Source of the DNA: Tremella fuciformis
Lineage: Eukaryota; Basidiomycota; Tremellomycetes; Tremellales; Tremellaceae
NCBI GenBank assembly: GCA_032768795.1
Contig: CP136493.1
Coordinates: 1,240,001-1,304,000, forward strand
Direction of reading: 5' to 3'
DNA: 64,000 bases
In this document: positions 1 through 11,178 of the stretch, one piece after another
Position numbering within the stretch: position 1 is the first letter of the stretch
Layout: the number at the start of each line of letters is the position of its first letter
Notes under the pieces: model-generated
Database searches by the model: none
Seen by the model: the letters and a program-made list of their open reading frames with translations, nothing else
What the model was told of the DNA's origin: nothing
Made by a program: the position numbers and the translations under genes

Positions 1-2338
1 GCAAGCAAAGGAGAAAGGAGAATGCCCTTTCTCCGATCAGATGCCAGGACAAAGCAGCCAGAAGCGCAGAGGTATAAGATACGAGAACCCATGCATAACT
101 GTGCACACCAGACCAGACCAGCAGCTACGTCACTTTCGAGCCGTATCGCTATACGTACCCGCTTCAGTCTTCGTATCCGCTCCGGACCGACTGCTCTCCC
201 CGCCGTGGACTTCTTTGGCTGTGGACGCAGTCAGTCGACCCGTGCCCGGTCGATCAGAAACATCCTTCGAGTGTGTCTCTGCGGTATTGCCGTCTATCCG
301 AGACAGCAACACATTGGCAACTGTAAAGGCAAGAGCAGCGCAGCATACCTCGACAAGCAGCCGCTCTGGTCGGAGATATAGTCGACCCAGGTAATTGGGA
401 TATCAGGGTCAGATAAAGGGTCGTCCCTGATCACCCGCTCTCGGTAAGCTTCTCTTCCCCTCTCCACTTTGACATCTCTTTCTTTGTCTCGCTGCTACTG
501 CCGTCGGCATGCCCTCGGTCTCCCGGGATCTGCTCCCCCCTCCCAGCTGCACCACACCCTGTCATTCATCGACGCCGCCGGGTCATTCATCTCCGGATGT
601 TTCGTGCCCGTCACCCGGCATGGCATCGCATGCCACACTCACCCACCCATCCACCGACCGCCGCAACCACGTCGGTCCCGCCGCCTCCCCTCCCCTCCTC
701 GCCCCACCCCCCGCTGTGCTGCGGCGCCGCAGAGGCGTCGCTCGGCGCACGTCGCGGCCGTACCGCGCCGAAGCCCATCCAAGGGTGTGGACCAGCGCGA
801 GGGAACACGGCTGATCAGCGCCCAGTTCAGACCCTGCCGCTGCCCCCTCCTCTCCCCTCGGGCCCGCGCGAGACGAGGTGACTGGCGTTTTTCCCAATTC
901 CACGGGAAACCAACTCGCCGACCGACGTCGATCTCGCACCCCTCTCTCGCACCGCTGCTCCCTCCCACCACCTGCCTCACACCGCACCTCACCTTTTTCC
1001 CATTGGCCACTCGGTCGACATTTTGTCATTTTCATCATCGCTCTTCCTCGTCGCCGCCGAGCTCGACATTGACATCGACATTGATCTCGACAAACTCGAG
1101 TTGTGTAGACTTGCTCACCAGTCTTCTCGGTGCAGATCGTTGTCGCCTGTTCTAGCGTCACTTTTTGAGTTTAGGCCAGGGCGACGGGGGGAAACAAGGG
1201 GAAGGTACCGTTCCTCCGGCATCAACCACCGCCGCCGCCGACGAGTCTGCCTCCGAACATCCAGCGAACAGAGCAATTGCCGCAAAGTAGCTTAGCACTG
1301 CACAAGCACGGGCACAGGCCAAAGTGGAACAAGGCCCAGGATCAGGCCTCGCCCATCAGGTGAGTGAAGCGTGTCTCTCTCCCCCCCGTTCCCCAGATTC
1401 AATTAGGCCAAAGGAGCGCGCGTGACACCTCGCCTTTCTCCCTAGACACCCCCGTCCTCTCTCCCCCTGGAATCCGTGCTTCGGTCGCCCGATCTCCATG
1501 CGTCCTACCACCGCAACACTCTTGCTCGGTGCTGCTGCCTGCAACATGTCGCTGCGCCGTTTGGGTCACCCACGCTGCCCGTGGGTCTTGGACATGCCTA
1601 GTGCACCACCCCCTCATGCCCGGTCCACCGATCAGCACGGACGTGCTTCGCTTCACCGCCACTTTGGTCGAAACGAGTTTCGCCAGCAAGCTCCTCCCTT
1701 CTCCATAGCGTCGCGGGTAGCCCATAATGGGTAGTGGACACTGGACGATGGGCCGGGCTCGCGCTTGCGTCAGCACGTAGCGAGAGCGCGTGGCACGCAG
1801 CCATGCCCCTCCAGATCCGACCCAAAACTTCGTCTGGCCGCCGGCGGTGCGCACCTGGCCCCTTGGGCCCTGCTCCATCCGATCACTCTCAGACACCACC
1901 CCACCGTCATCCCGCGTGTCGACTCCTGGCCTCCTTGCCCCCTCACCCCCTCACCTCCTGGCCTCCTTGCCTCCTGCATCGCTCTAGTCGGTTTTCACTT
2001 TTCAGCTCGTCTCGGATTCCTGCATTCCAGACCTTGTCCTTATTCAGCGGGCTGCGGCTCATGTACAACAGCGGCTTATATAATACCCACTTCGACCCCA
2101 CCTCGACTGCCCAGTGCACTCCGGCAAGATTACGCTCATTCCCCGAGGACGATCCTTCTCTCCCCGACCTCCCGCCTCTTCTTCCACCGCGTCCTCGTCC
2201 CCTCCCGCCTCGCAGCAGCTCGGTTCGACGCAGACCGAGCCCATCCCCCTCCCTCTACCGCCTCAACAGGACCGTCTATCCCTCTCCCCATCCGAACGGT
2301 CGAGTACATGCGACCCCCAACACCCGCCAACGGACGAT
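1..2338. other. Gene-free pyrimidine-rich leader/promoter region
   Basis: No convincing coding exon was found on either strand. The stretch from about 450 to 2330 is dominated on the + strand by C/T-rich runs, as in fungal promoters and long 5' leaders. A TATA-like sequence lies near 2074-2084 (tatataata). A good splice donor (caggtgagt) sits near 1357-1362 and could belong to an intron in the 5' leader of the velvet gene. The open frames here are low-complexity Pro/Ser/Arg reading of biased DNA and have no family resemblance. I infer a long regulatory leader for the gene at 2339. Confidence 0.5.
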
Positions 2339-3051
2339 ATGAACCTTGGCGGGATCAACTTTGGTGAACTCGGCCGGTGCGTCTTTTTCTCCAGCTCGGC
2401 TCGAGCGTCGAGGCTGACGGAGCAGGACGTACCGCATCACACCGATACAGCAGCCACAGCGCTCCGCAGCGTTTGTCGGCGGATACCTCTCCCGGCTGCC
2501 CCTCGCCCCTCCCCTCATCCTCCAGCTCGACTGTTGGGATTCGGAAGGGGAGCTCGAACTCCCATATAACGAGCTGCCCTTTCTCGTCTGCCACCTCTCC
2601 CTTCAGACGGCGGACGGCGATGACGCGATGATGGTACTGTCACCCGAGGGAGGCGAGATGGTGTCGATGCTGTACGGCACGTTGATAGCGAGTCCGGCCG
2701 AGATGGAAGATGAGTCGGGCGCACTGGGCCTGTACTTTGCGTTCCCCGACGTGAGCGTGCGGTATACGGGGCGATTCCGACTACGGGCGAGTCTCATGCG
2801 GATAACGGGGTGAGTCGGGGAAGTGCAAGTGACGGGCCGAGGCTGACGGAGATAGCGGTCAACCACTAAATACATGTGTAACGGAGCCGTTTGACATCGT
2901 CGACGTGGCGGATTACGTCGCGCCTCGTGAGCCGCCCCTACGAGTCAGCCACGCGGCACGAGCTGACATCGTAACAGCAATAACGGACCTGACTCGACAT
3001 TTCAGCGCGCAGAACGTCGTCCGTTTCGGCCTCCCTCGCACCGAGTGGTAA
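2339..3051 (+). CDS. Velvet-domain regulator (VosA/VelB-like), 188 residues
   Basis: A small velvet-family nuclear regulator. Exons are 2339-2376, 2426-2809, 2856-2926 and 2978-3051; all join in frame and give 188 residues. The N-terminal part has the velvet signature Y-R-I-x-P-x-Q-Q-P followed by a P-P-L-I-L-Q-L strand. The middle carries G-L-Y-F-A-F-P-D-V-S-V-R-Y-T-G-R-F-R-L-R, the most conserved velvet segment. The end has a T-E-P-F-D-I-V stretch and a final L-T-x-H-F helix. Velvet proteins bind DNA through an NF-kB-like fold and act as dimers in fungal development and secondary metabolism. The ATG at 2339 is the first in frame (purine at -3); upstream in-frame codons include only non-ATG starts. 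Almost the whole protein is the velvet domain, with no tail. The family call is firm; assignment to VosA versus VelB is not. Confidence 0.88.
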
Positions 3052-3341
3052 ACTCCCACCCGCCTACCAACCCATCTAATCACCCTCACATATAACCGAG
3101 GTCCAGCCTGCAGCCAGACACCCAGCACCAGATTCCACCCAGCATTTAATCGATACCAAGCGCATTCACGCAGCCCGCTTGTACCAACTAGTCGTCCGCG
3201 TTGTGCAATAGCCCATCTTTAGTCGAGCAGTAATCGAGCAAGTCGCTCGACATATATATAGTCGTAAATAGTGCCGTGGCCGTCGTATGACGGCGCCATG
3301 CACAGCATCATGCTAGCCGCAGGGATGTTGGCGCCTCATGC

Positions 3342-3700
3342 TCATGATGGTGAAGGTGCCGCGGTCGACTTTGCCTCTAGCCGTGCCGCCCGCCGCCGTT
3401 CGCGTGCCAGAGCCTGAGCGTCGTCCATGCCCAGCCGCTTGCGCGAGTCCAGTATCTGTTCCAGCTTGCGCTCCCTCGTATGGTGCGCATCTCTCTTAGC
3501 TTTGTTCATCGACGCGTAAACGTAGGACCCTAGAGATCAGCCACAGTCACCAGCGCATCCTGACCGAGGGAGCTCACCGAGCACAAAGACCATCCCGAAT
3601 GCCGCAAGACTGACGGTCAGCTCCTCCAGCTCGCCTATAGTACTGATATATGAGGGAGCACTCACGGCATGGTGAGGTCTCTGGGGCGCAGGGGAGGCAT
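3342..3700 (-). CDS. Small single-pass membrane protein, 84 residues
   Basis: Three exons (3700-3666, 3609-3578, 3529-3342) join in frame into an 84-residue protein. Residues about 12-26 are hydrophobic (L-A-A-F-G-M-V-F-V-L-G-S-Y-V-Y) and can span a membrane once. The rest is a charged helix rich in Lys, Arg and Glu (K-R-D-A-H-H-T-R-E-R-K-L-E), then a Ser/Pro tail. The layout resembles small mitochondrial inner-membrane or ER proteins, but I do not recognise the family. It shares a 254-bp divergent promoter region with the SAP-domain gene at 3955. Both introns have GTGAGT/GTGAGC donors and CTGA(C/T) branch sites, which supports a real spliced gene despite its size. Confidence 0.65.
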
Positions 3701-3954
3701 GGCGCAAATAAGAGAAGGTATGGGCTGTTGTCTTGAGTCAGGTCAATCGATCCATCATCGGAAGCGAAAGCGGAAGCAGTTCGTCCCAATCAAGAGGCCG
3801 GGATGACCGTGAGAAAGTGAAGTGGCAAGTTGAATGATGCTCTACCGCGCCTGACTTTGCTTTTCCAACCCCCTTCCCCTCCTCGTCAACATCACTGCTC
3901 GCTCCATACCTCTTTCTGTCCACACCTCATGGTACACTGAGGGCACCCGCCAAC

Positions 3955-6900
3955 ATGGGCAATGAGATCCTCTACAAGTGAGCTAGAGCCCACACCAGGA
4001 GAGCGCAGCTCACATGCAGCTCGCCCGCCCTGCACGCACTCAAGCGGCAACAGCTCGTCTCGCTGTCTAAGCGCTATGGCCTCAAGGCGAGCGGCAAGGT
4101 CAGCTTCTACCAAGCAGAGATGGATGAAGCTGACTTCCAGAATGAGGACATGATAGGGCGCCTCCTAGATTGTGAGTATACCCTCCCACCGAGTCGTCAC
4201 CCGCTCATTGTAGTTGGGAAGAGTCTCGGCCCGGACGGGTTGACCATGCCGTCTCCTGCGCCCGCCGCGACGCTGGATGGACTCGATCAGGCAGAGGGAG
4301 ATACTTCGCCTACAGTCAGTAGGAAACGTGCATCGGACCAGTGGGAAATACTCTCGGAGTCTGGAGCAAGCCTCGTCTCGCCCAAACAGCCGCACGGGGA
4401 GGAGATGGTCAAGTCGGACAGCATACGTAGCTGGAAGTCTGCGGAAAACGGCGGTGCCTTGAGCGACTTTGGCGGTGAGCTAATCTGAGACAGATGGCAA
4501 TCAGGAGACGAACTGATATCAGCCGATGTGGATGGTGTGCCAAAGTCCGACTCGGCTTCCTCGCTCAAAGCGCTCGCCTCTTCTATCAAGCGATCTGCCT
4601 CGAAGCATCTCCTCTCGTCTCGCTCGGCCTCTCACTCCTCTCGGATGACCGCCAATGAGTTTGCGCGCCCCAAAGCTTCACCAGAGTCGATGGGAGACGA
4701 GCGACCAGCAGAGGAGCTGGCCGATATGCCGCCTTCGCCAGCGTCAACGGTTGGGATACCCCGGCGACACTCTGCAATCTCGCTATTGGAGAGACCTAGC
4801 ACCGTTCGCCTGGTCTCGCCCACGCCAACTCCGACTTCGGAAAGTGACGACAGCCTTCCCCAGTTCCCTCTTGCTAAAAACATCCACTCCCTTAAAGAAC
4901 GACGATCCCTCGCTCCGGTCCGCACAGCTCAAGGTCAGTCAGCCCTGGGCCGCAAATCGATGCCCGCGCTGTCATCAAGCACGTCGGCGAGTCTTTCGAG
5001 CATTTACCCTCCCCTTCCCGCCATACCTGCCCACTTCAAAGCCTCTCTTCCGGAACCACGAATGGTACCCGTGAACGATCTCCCGGGTGCGTATCCGACG
5101 CCACAAAAGTCCATCCCTGCTACGCCCAAGAGCCCCGCCTTTGGCAGCAAAGATGGACCTGCCATCAGCAAAGCCCAGTTTTCCGCCGCAGCCCAAGCGG
5201 TACTGGATGAGATGAACGCCAAGCTTCCGGAAGGATCTCGCATGATGATGGGCTCCGAACTCCTGCGGGGCAAGAAAGCGGAAGTGCAGCGTTTGGTCAG
5301 CATCGATTCGACGATCGGCGAAGGGGGCTGGGGTTTAGGGGTTGGGTCGTTGGCGAGTAAGACAGATCGATATGCCAATGCGCATCAGAAAGAGTTTGCA
5401 AAGTGGGCTTTGTCCGCAGTGTCCGGAATTATCAAAGCTAACCTCAGAATGCGATCCATCTCCCGCAGTGATATTGCAGCTGGATTATCGTCGTCCACTC
5501 AGCGTGCCGCCGAGACTGCGCCGTCTTCCGCTATCAAGCGCAAACACGGCTCATCCCTGCCGTCCGCCCCAAATGGCCTTCCCCTTATCCCTCCTCAGGA
5601 AGACGGTAGGGACGCTAAGCGGACCAAGATGTCTATCGGTCCCATCGGTCTCGTCAGCGCGCAGAAATTACGCGAGAGGCGGCGAAACAGTCTCAACAAG
5701 GCTAAAGGTCGGTTTGCTTGACAAAGAGTCGAAACTGAGCTGACCGCCAAGGCGCTGGTCTGAGCAGCAAATTCAGCTTCTTGAGAAATCTACGCAAGAG
5801 TCCGGCGAAGAAGCCGGTCCGTCGTCCATCCGCAGATCTTTCAGGCGATGCCGCCAGATCGTCTTCTGGAACGCTACCTCGTGCTCCTCAGATCAAGAGG
5901 AATAGCTCAACCCTACGCCGCCTGTCCAAGGACTTGTCCAGCGTTGTCAAGCCGAAAGCGGGAGCGGTGGTCGAGACGAGTGTGCCCCGTCCCGTGACTG
6001 AAACCGCTGCGGCGCAGGGCATAGCCCCTAAAGAGGCTAAGGACCGCAATCGATCGACTTCGGCTCAGACCATCCTCTCGGTCAAGACGAGCCGCACCTC
6101 GCAGTCCCTCTCTCGCGGTCCCTTGCCCGACTTTGGCGCAGAACAATTATCTGGCAAAACGGCGACGAGCTCGAGGTCCGCATCAGTCAATGCTCTCGGT
6201 CTTCCCAAGAACTCGTCAATGAGCACTTCCTCACGAGCACTGCAGAAAAAGAAAAGCCAAGCCGATACCTTGCGAGACGCGAGGCCTGCACCTCCCCCGC
6301 CTGCTCCGTCAGCAGCCACCAGCCGAGTCATCGCCAAGCTCGCCAATGGTAGTACGCCGGCAGGCATGCCTCCGCCCGCGATCCGGCCTTCAGCCACCGG
6401 GTCCACAAGCAAACGCCCTTCTACCCTGTACCAACCGACGGCTGCTTCGCTGGCGAGGATGCAATCGACCATCAAGCCATCAACGTCGCGACCGCTGCCC
6501 CGGCCGCCTACTTCGAGCTCGATATCGACGCTGCAAGCTTCCGGCAGACCCATACCACCTGTACCTGCGGTGCAGGTCCGCGCGAGTGTCATCCAGTCTA
6601 CGCCTTTCGGGCAGGGCTCGTCGCGTGGGATTTTTGAGAGCAGCTTTGATCCGAACACTGCTCCTCCTCTTCCTCTACGGGCACCCGTCCACAAACCCAG
6701 CGCATCTTCGCTCCGTGGCGCCGTGGCGTCACCCAATGCCAAGACCGGGATGGCTGGTCGGACGCCGATGAAGGCGAGGTCTTTTGCGCGCGACAAGGCG
6801 AGCGGGCTGAGCGGTGTGAAGTCCAAGTCTGACATCCGAGGAGAGATGGAGATGCGGGCTAAAAAGGCGGAGATAAGGGCCAAGCAGGGCCGCATGGCCG

Positions 6901-6959
6901 AGGAGCGAGGCTTGCGAGCCATGCTGGACAGTGTCGGGGACGGTATGGACGTGGAGTGA
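3955..6959 (+). CDS. SAP-domain protein, NuSAP-like, 913 residues
   Basis: Seven exons (3955-3977, 4020-4098, 4141-4171, 4214-4474, 4523-5402, 5448-5707, 5752-6959) total 2,742 nt and 913 residues. Residues about 9-45 form a SAP-type helix pair (L-H-A-L-K-R-Q-Q-L-V-S-L-S-K-R-Y-G-L-K), followed by a long Ser/Pro/Arg-rich disordered region. A motif H-Q-K-E-F-A-K-M-R-S-I spans the 5403-5447 intron, and a basic F-S-F-L-R-N-L-R-K-S-P-A-K-K segment starts the last third. The C-terminus is a charged helix (R-A-K-K-A-E-I-R-A-K-Q). An N-terminal SAP with a basic, phospho-site-rich tail is the architecture of nucleolar and spindle-associated proteins, so a chromatin/microtubule role is likely. The introns at 4099-4140 (42 nt) and 5403-5447 (45 nt) are multiples of three and free of stops, so retention would keep the frame. 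Confidence 0.72.
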
Positions 6960-7689
6960 GGATATGAGTCAGGTGAGACATGATGACTCTTGTGGTGGTC
7001 CGGCGGTTCTGTCAGATCGGGTAGGTAGCTATGCTCTTCTTATCTCTTGTACGTTGCCCGCCCTGTAACTTATGCGGTACATGTCGACATGCCTCTTGCG
7101 CGACTGCCGAGTCTGCCGTGTCGCAGTCCATGGTGTGGTGGCTGGCGTACATGTGAACCTTGGCCTGTTTCCGTTTGGGCTTATCTCTTGCTGGCGCCCA
7201 CTGGCCGCTACGAGTAGGGTTAGTCGGACATGTGCCGAGACGAGCCTGTCGGATCTCCGACCCTTCCCTTGAGCTACCTGCGGGTACCCGCGCATTCCCA
7301 GATCCCATCTCTAGGGCAGGAGTCCTGACTGCGCAGCGATGAATCCTGATGCGATGCATAGACCAGGAAGAGAGACATAGGAAGAGAGAGAGAGAGAAGC
7401 GTGGGAATAGGAACGAGGGAATATTTTTACGAGCTTGTCTTTTGCCGAGTTTGACCTTGCCGTCATCATCACTTCTTCTCTTTTCGTTGCTGCTGCGCGA
7501 GTCTCGGCCGCTCCTCCCAGGTATCAGATTGAGACCCCTCCCCCGCGCGACGTGCAGAGTGATCGAGCATGTCCGCCTGCGCCAAGATGAGCTAGAGTCA
7601 TCGCCAACGACAGAGTCGAGAGACAGATCAGGTCCCGAGACCTTCCGCAACCAATCTACCATCTACTACATCCAGAGATATCCAACGCG
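6960..7689. other. Intergenic region with GA tract
   Basis: No gene seen. There is a purine tract (gagagagagag) near 7384-7397. The strand becomes C/T-rich after about 7430, as expected for the leader of the EOS1-like gene starting at 7690. Confidence 0.5.
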
Positions 7690-8024
7690 ATGATCATCTC
7701 GCATCCGTCTCTTGTCCATGGCTCGACCGACGACCCCCCTCTGCACCCCTCGCCCCGCCCACCACCACCACCATCGCTGCTCGCCGACCCCTCGCCGCGC
7801 TCGGCCCTCCCCCTTCTCCCACCGCTCACATCCACCTCGGCGCCCACGTCGCCTGTCTCGCGCCCGAATATGGCCAACAGCCTCGCGCCCCTCTCGCAGA
7901 TCACCCCGATCAGCCTCGACCGCATCCACCACGCGGTCCGACAACCCTTCGCGTACCCCTCTGCCCCGCCCCCAGGCCCAACACCAGCTCAGCAGCGCGC
8001 TGCGCCCCTTCAGCCCGGCGCAAC

Positions 8025-8056
<32 letters not shown>

Positions 8057-8393
8057 TGGTCCCCGGCCCCAGCCCCGCTCCCCACCCCAGCGTCACCCAC
8101 ACCCTGGTCTACCTCCCCGACGGCAGGTCCGTCATCGTCCCCGCGCACGCTGCCGCCCTCGGCCTCAAGCTCAAGCCGCCCGCGGTGCGCCTGCCCGGCC
8201 GAGGCCTCGGCACCGTCAAGACGGGCGGCGAGAGCTCCGAGGAGGAGACAGAGTGGGACAGCGACGCGACGTTCGTCCCGCATCGCAGCAAGCACAAGCA
8301 CAGCCATTCCCAGCCCGACCTCACTGCCCTTCGCAAGAACCTCGAAGGATGGGCGGGCGACGTGGCCCAGCATCATCAGCCGGCCCCGGCGTC

Positions 8394-8426
<33 letters not shown>

Positions 8427-9809
8427 CGCCACGGCCCCGAGCTGGGGCAGGCGGACGAGCACCGGCAGGAAGTCTCCAAGGGCGTCTACCGCCAACCTCG
8501 CCTTCCAGCAGCTGCACCCGCAGCAGCAGCAACACCCCGCGGCCCCCATTACAGCCCCTCCCAGTCCTCGCAACTCCCGCTCCTCGCCCTCGGTCGCTAC
8601 CCTGCGCAACCTCCCTTCCCCACGGCAGGTGACCGCCGTCGTGCCGCCCCTCACGCCCGTCTCGCCCGGCCAGCTCAGCTCGTCGCCTGACTCGTCCCCC
8701 GCGCTCTTCTTTCGCCAACCTCTGCCATCGCTCAGTGGAGCCGGAGCCACCTCGACGGGAGACGAAGCGGATGATGACAATGACGGGACCACCTCCTCGC
8801 CCTCGTCTGGCTCGCTCACGTTCTCCCCGAAGACTCGCATGCACTCCCTTCGTCGCCGTATCCCGTCAGACCGCGAAAAGGATCGTGAGAGGGACAGAAG
8901 CAGGGGTCTCGGCTTGTCTCTCGAGGGCGAGGTGGATCTGAATGAAGGCACGCAAACCGCTCAACCAGGATTAACAGGTCTTGGTCTCGATGCCGCACAG
9001 CTCCCTATCCTCCTCGAGCGACGGCTGCAGCAGTCCAACCTCCTCAGCTTGAGGTTGCTGGCCATCGTACCAAGTGTCTGGGGTATCTGTGTGCTCGCTC
9101 AAGCTCTTGTGCTCGGCCGTTGGAGAGTCGAGACCTGGCCATGGGGTGTCGACTTTAGCATCGAGGCGATGGAAACACTCATCAGTGGCGGCAAGGTTGA
9201 GGGCCAGTGGGTCCAGGTCGAGAGGGGCGACATGATCCTCGCCATGGCCTGGGTACGTCTTCTCTCTCTCATGCTGTGGCGGATGCTGACAGACAGGCCG
9301 CCATCACCGCGCAGTTCTGCTTCCACCTCACGACTGGCCTCACCCACCGCTGGCGCTCCTACTACTCACTCCCGTCTACTCTCACACGTCTCCTCTCGCT
9401 ACAGTGCCTCTGCTGGCCCGCCACATACCTCACCTTATGGTTCCTCGGCGTTTACCGCCCTCTCTTATGCTGGGTGGTGATTGGCGTGACAACCGGCTGG
9501 TCTCGCTGCGTCCAGATGTGGGTGACCTCAAATGTCGTACCGCTCGACCAGGGCGACATCACCCCCGGTCCGTCACACTCCACCTTGCCCGGCGGGAGGA
9601 GCAAACGCAGGAGCTCGCCCCGGGGTAGCGGACTCGTCCCGATCGTCCCGCCGCCAGGGATGACCGGGTGGGACGCTTTCACCTACGGCAGGCGATGGGA
9701 CTGGGATGCGGTCGCCCGGGAAGTGGGGTGGAAAGTCGGGGCTTTACTGTTGGTCACTACAGCCTGGCTGTTCTGGGGAGTCGAGCAGGGCCGATGGGTC
9801 CGGGCCTAG
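7690..9809 (+). CDS. EOS1: EOS1-type N-glycosylation protein, ER membrane
   Basis: Two exons (7690-9252, 9297-9809) give 691 residues. The first ~430 are low-complexity and Pro/Ser/Gln-rich, with two runs of ten glutamines. The conserved part is C-terminal, with hydrophobic segments at L-R-L-L-A-I-V-P-S-V-W-G-I-C-V-L-A-Q-A-L and after the intron. The latter carries the EOS1-family signature F-H-L-T-T-G-L-T-H-R-W-R-S-Y-Y and L-Q-C-L-C-W-P-A-T. A last hydrophobic stretch lies near V-G-A-L-L-L-V-T-T-A-W-L-F-W. Yeast Eos1 is an ER membrane protein linked to N-glycosylation and oxidative-stress tolerance. The extended N-terminus is much longer than in yeast. An internal in-frame ATG (at the N-M-A-N-S-L motif) is an alternative start. 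The family call rests on the C-terminal signature. Confidence 0.75.
8026..8055 (+). repeat. (CAG)10 tract coding poly-Gln
   Basis: Ten uninterrupted CAG codons inside the EOS1-like gene. Pure, unmixed codons suggest a length-variable microsatellite. Confidence 0.9.
8395..8424 (+). repeat. Second (CAG)10 tract coding poly-Gln
   Basis: A second run of ten CAG codons in the same exon, again uninterrupted; a shorter CAG/CAA run follows near 8520-8531. Confidence 0.9.
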
Positions 9810-10096
9810 GCAGCAAGGGAGAATAGTAGAAGGCGGGGGACGAAAACACGAAACGACACGCTACGACTGTCACGACCAATCAATCCTCTTGTCGAGGTTC
9901 AAACTAGGTTGTATGTGGCCACTTAATACAGCAGACACAAAGATTCAATTCACACGCGCAATCTGTACCACTATACACGCGCGACCTCATGCAATATGCA
10001 ATCATGCTCATTTGTTCGTATATGCTGATGTGGTGTATGGCAAGGGGTGATGAGGGCGATGCTGAGGTCCGTAGATAAGATGAGATCGAGGGGTAA

Positions 10097-10906
10097 CTAG
10101 TCGTGCGCGTCCGGATCGTCCGGCGGATCTTGCGGCATGCTCTTGTACTTGCGCTTGTGATGCACCAGCGGCTGGCCCGTCCCGTCCCCGTGCTCCACCT
10201 CCAGCACGCGACAGATGAAGAGCTCGCTACCGCCTTGCGACCCGTCGGCCTCGCCTTCGCCTGACCCTCTCGAGGCCGGAGGGAACAGGTCCGCCAGCGG
10301 GAGGCTCGAGACGACCTGGCAGCGCAGCACGCCCACGCTGCCCCTCAGCCCGGGCGGCTCGCCGTCGTCCCACTCCCCCCGCCGCGCAAAGATCCCAGTT
10401 TGGTCCGTATACGGGCGCGAGAGCGCTTCCGCCACATTCTCCCCCGCGCTCGACAGCAGAGACACAGTCACGCGCCGGCGGGCGGCCTCGTGGCCGCTGC
10501 GCCGAAGACAGTCGGCCATGCGCGAAGGCAGCCGCAGGGAGAAGGCGACGAGCGGATGGGGGTGCAGCGTGAGCGACGTGAGTGAGGAGAGCGTCGTCCC
10601 TCTGTACATTCCCGCCACTGTCGCCTTGGGATCGGGCGGTCCGGATGCCGAATCTCGATGAGGCGAGGGGAGGCGGGCCACGGCGATGGATACGGGCTGC
10701 AGTCAGTATATGCCCTGGGCGGGTGTGAGACGTACCTGCGGGACGTCGCGCATGACGGCGCGCAGTTGGCTCCCGATGTCTGGACTTGCGGTCGAGAGTG
10801 GCCGCCGGAGTGGTGGGCGCAGCCGGGTGCGGCTGGCCGGTCGGCGGGCGAGGGTGGAGAGTGGGAGTGGGAGGCTGCGGCTGCTGGAGGCTACGGCGCA
10901 CGACAT
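10097..10906 (-). CDS. Flavin-reductase-like (FMN split-barrel) protein, mitochondrial
   Basis: Exons 10906-10736 and 10696-10097 give 256 residues. The first ~40 residues are Ser/Arg/Leu-rich with no acidic residue (S-R-S-L-P-L-P-L-S-T-L-A-R-R), a typical mitochondrial presequence. Next comes a flavin-reductase-like domain (pfam01613 type): P-V-S-I-A-V-A at the first strand, then a T-L-S-S-L-T-S-L-T-L-H-P-H-P-L-V-A-F-S-L segment, where the family binds FMN phosphate, and V-T-V-S-L-L-S-S. Members use NAD(P)H to reduce flavins or bind FMN as oxidoreductases; the substrate cannot be read here. The 38-nt intron is close to the minimum in this window. The gene is divergent from SNF8, with about 270 bp between starts. 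Confidence 0.82.
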
Positions 10907-11178
10907 CTTGCTGAGCAGAGGCAGTCAGATGGTGATAGACGGTTGCTGAAATGTTGAGATCTGAGTGAAGTTCCGTCGGTTTCGGCGTCGGTGACTCGGT
11001 ATCTAGAGTCATCGTTTTCGATGTTGCCTCTCTAACTTTGCACGGCCAGATGTAGCACAAAGGCATTCAGGCAGCGTACGTCCCCGAGGATATCGGTGCA
11101 CAGCTGACTCCTAGTCTCCTCGTTGTCCTCAGTATTGCACGCGAACGACGCTCGGCTTCGCCTCGCATCACCGTGACG

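Noticed and set aside
583..1161. 192-codon - strand frame in the leader region
   Set aside because: Arg/Gly-rich reading of a pyrimidine-rich + strand; starts at a non-ATG codon; no domain.
6065..6922. 285-codon - strand frame inside the NuSAP-like gene
   Set aside because: Antisense of the Ser/Pro-rich last exon; no family resemblance and no splice or start support.
7666..8844. Long open frame on the - strand (392 codons) across the EOS1-like gene
   Set aside because: Shadow of GC-rich, CAG/low-complexity coding sequence on the + strand; its protein is Arg/Gly/Leu-run reading of the same repeats.
10227..11066. 279-codon - strand frame
   Set aside because: Runs through the flavin-reductase gene and its promoter in another frame; composition is only His/Pro/Arg-rich.
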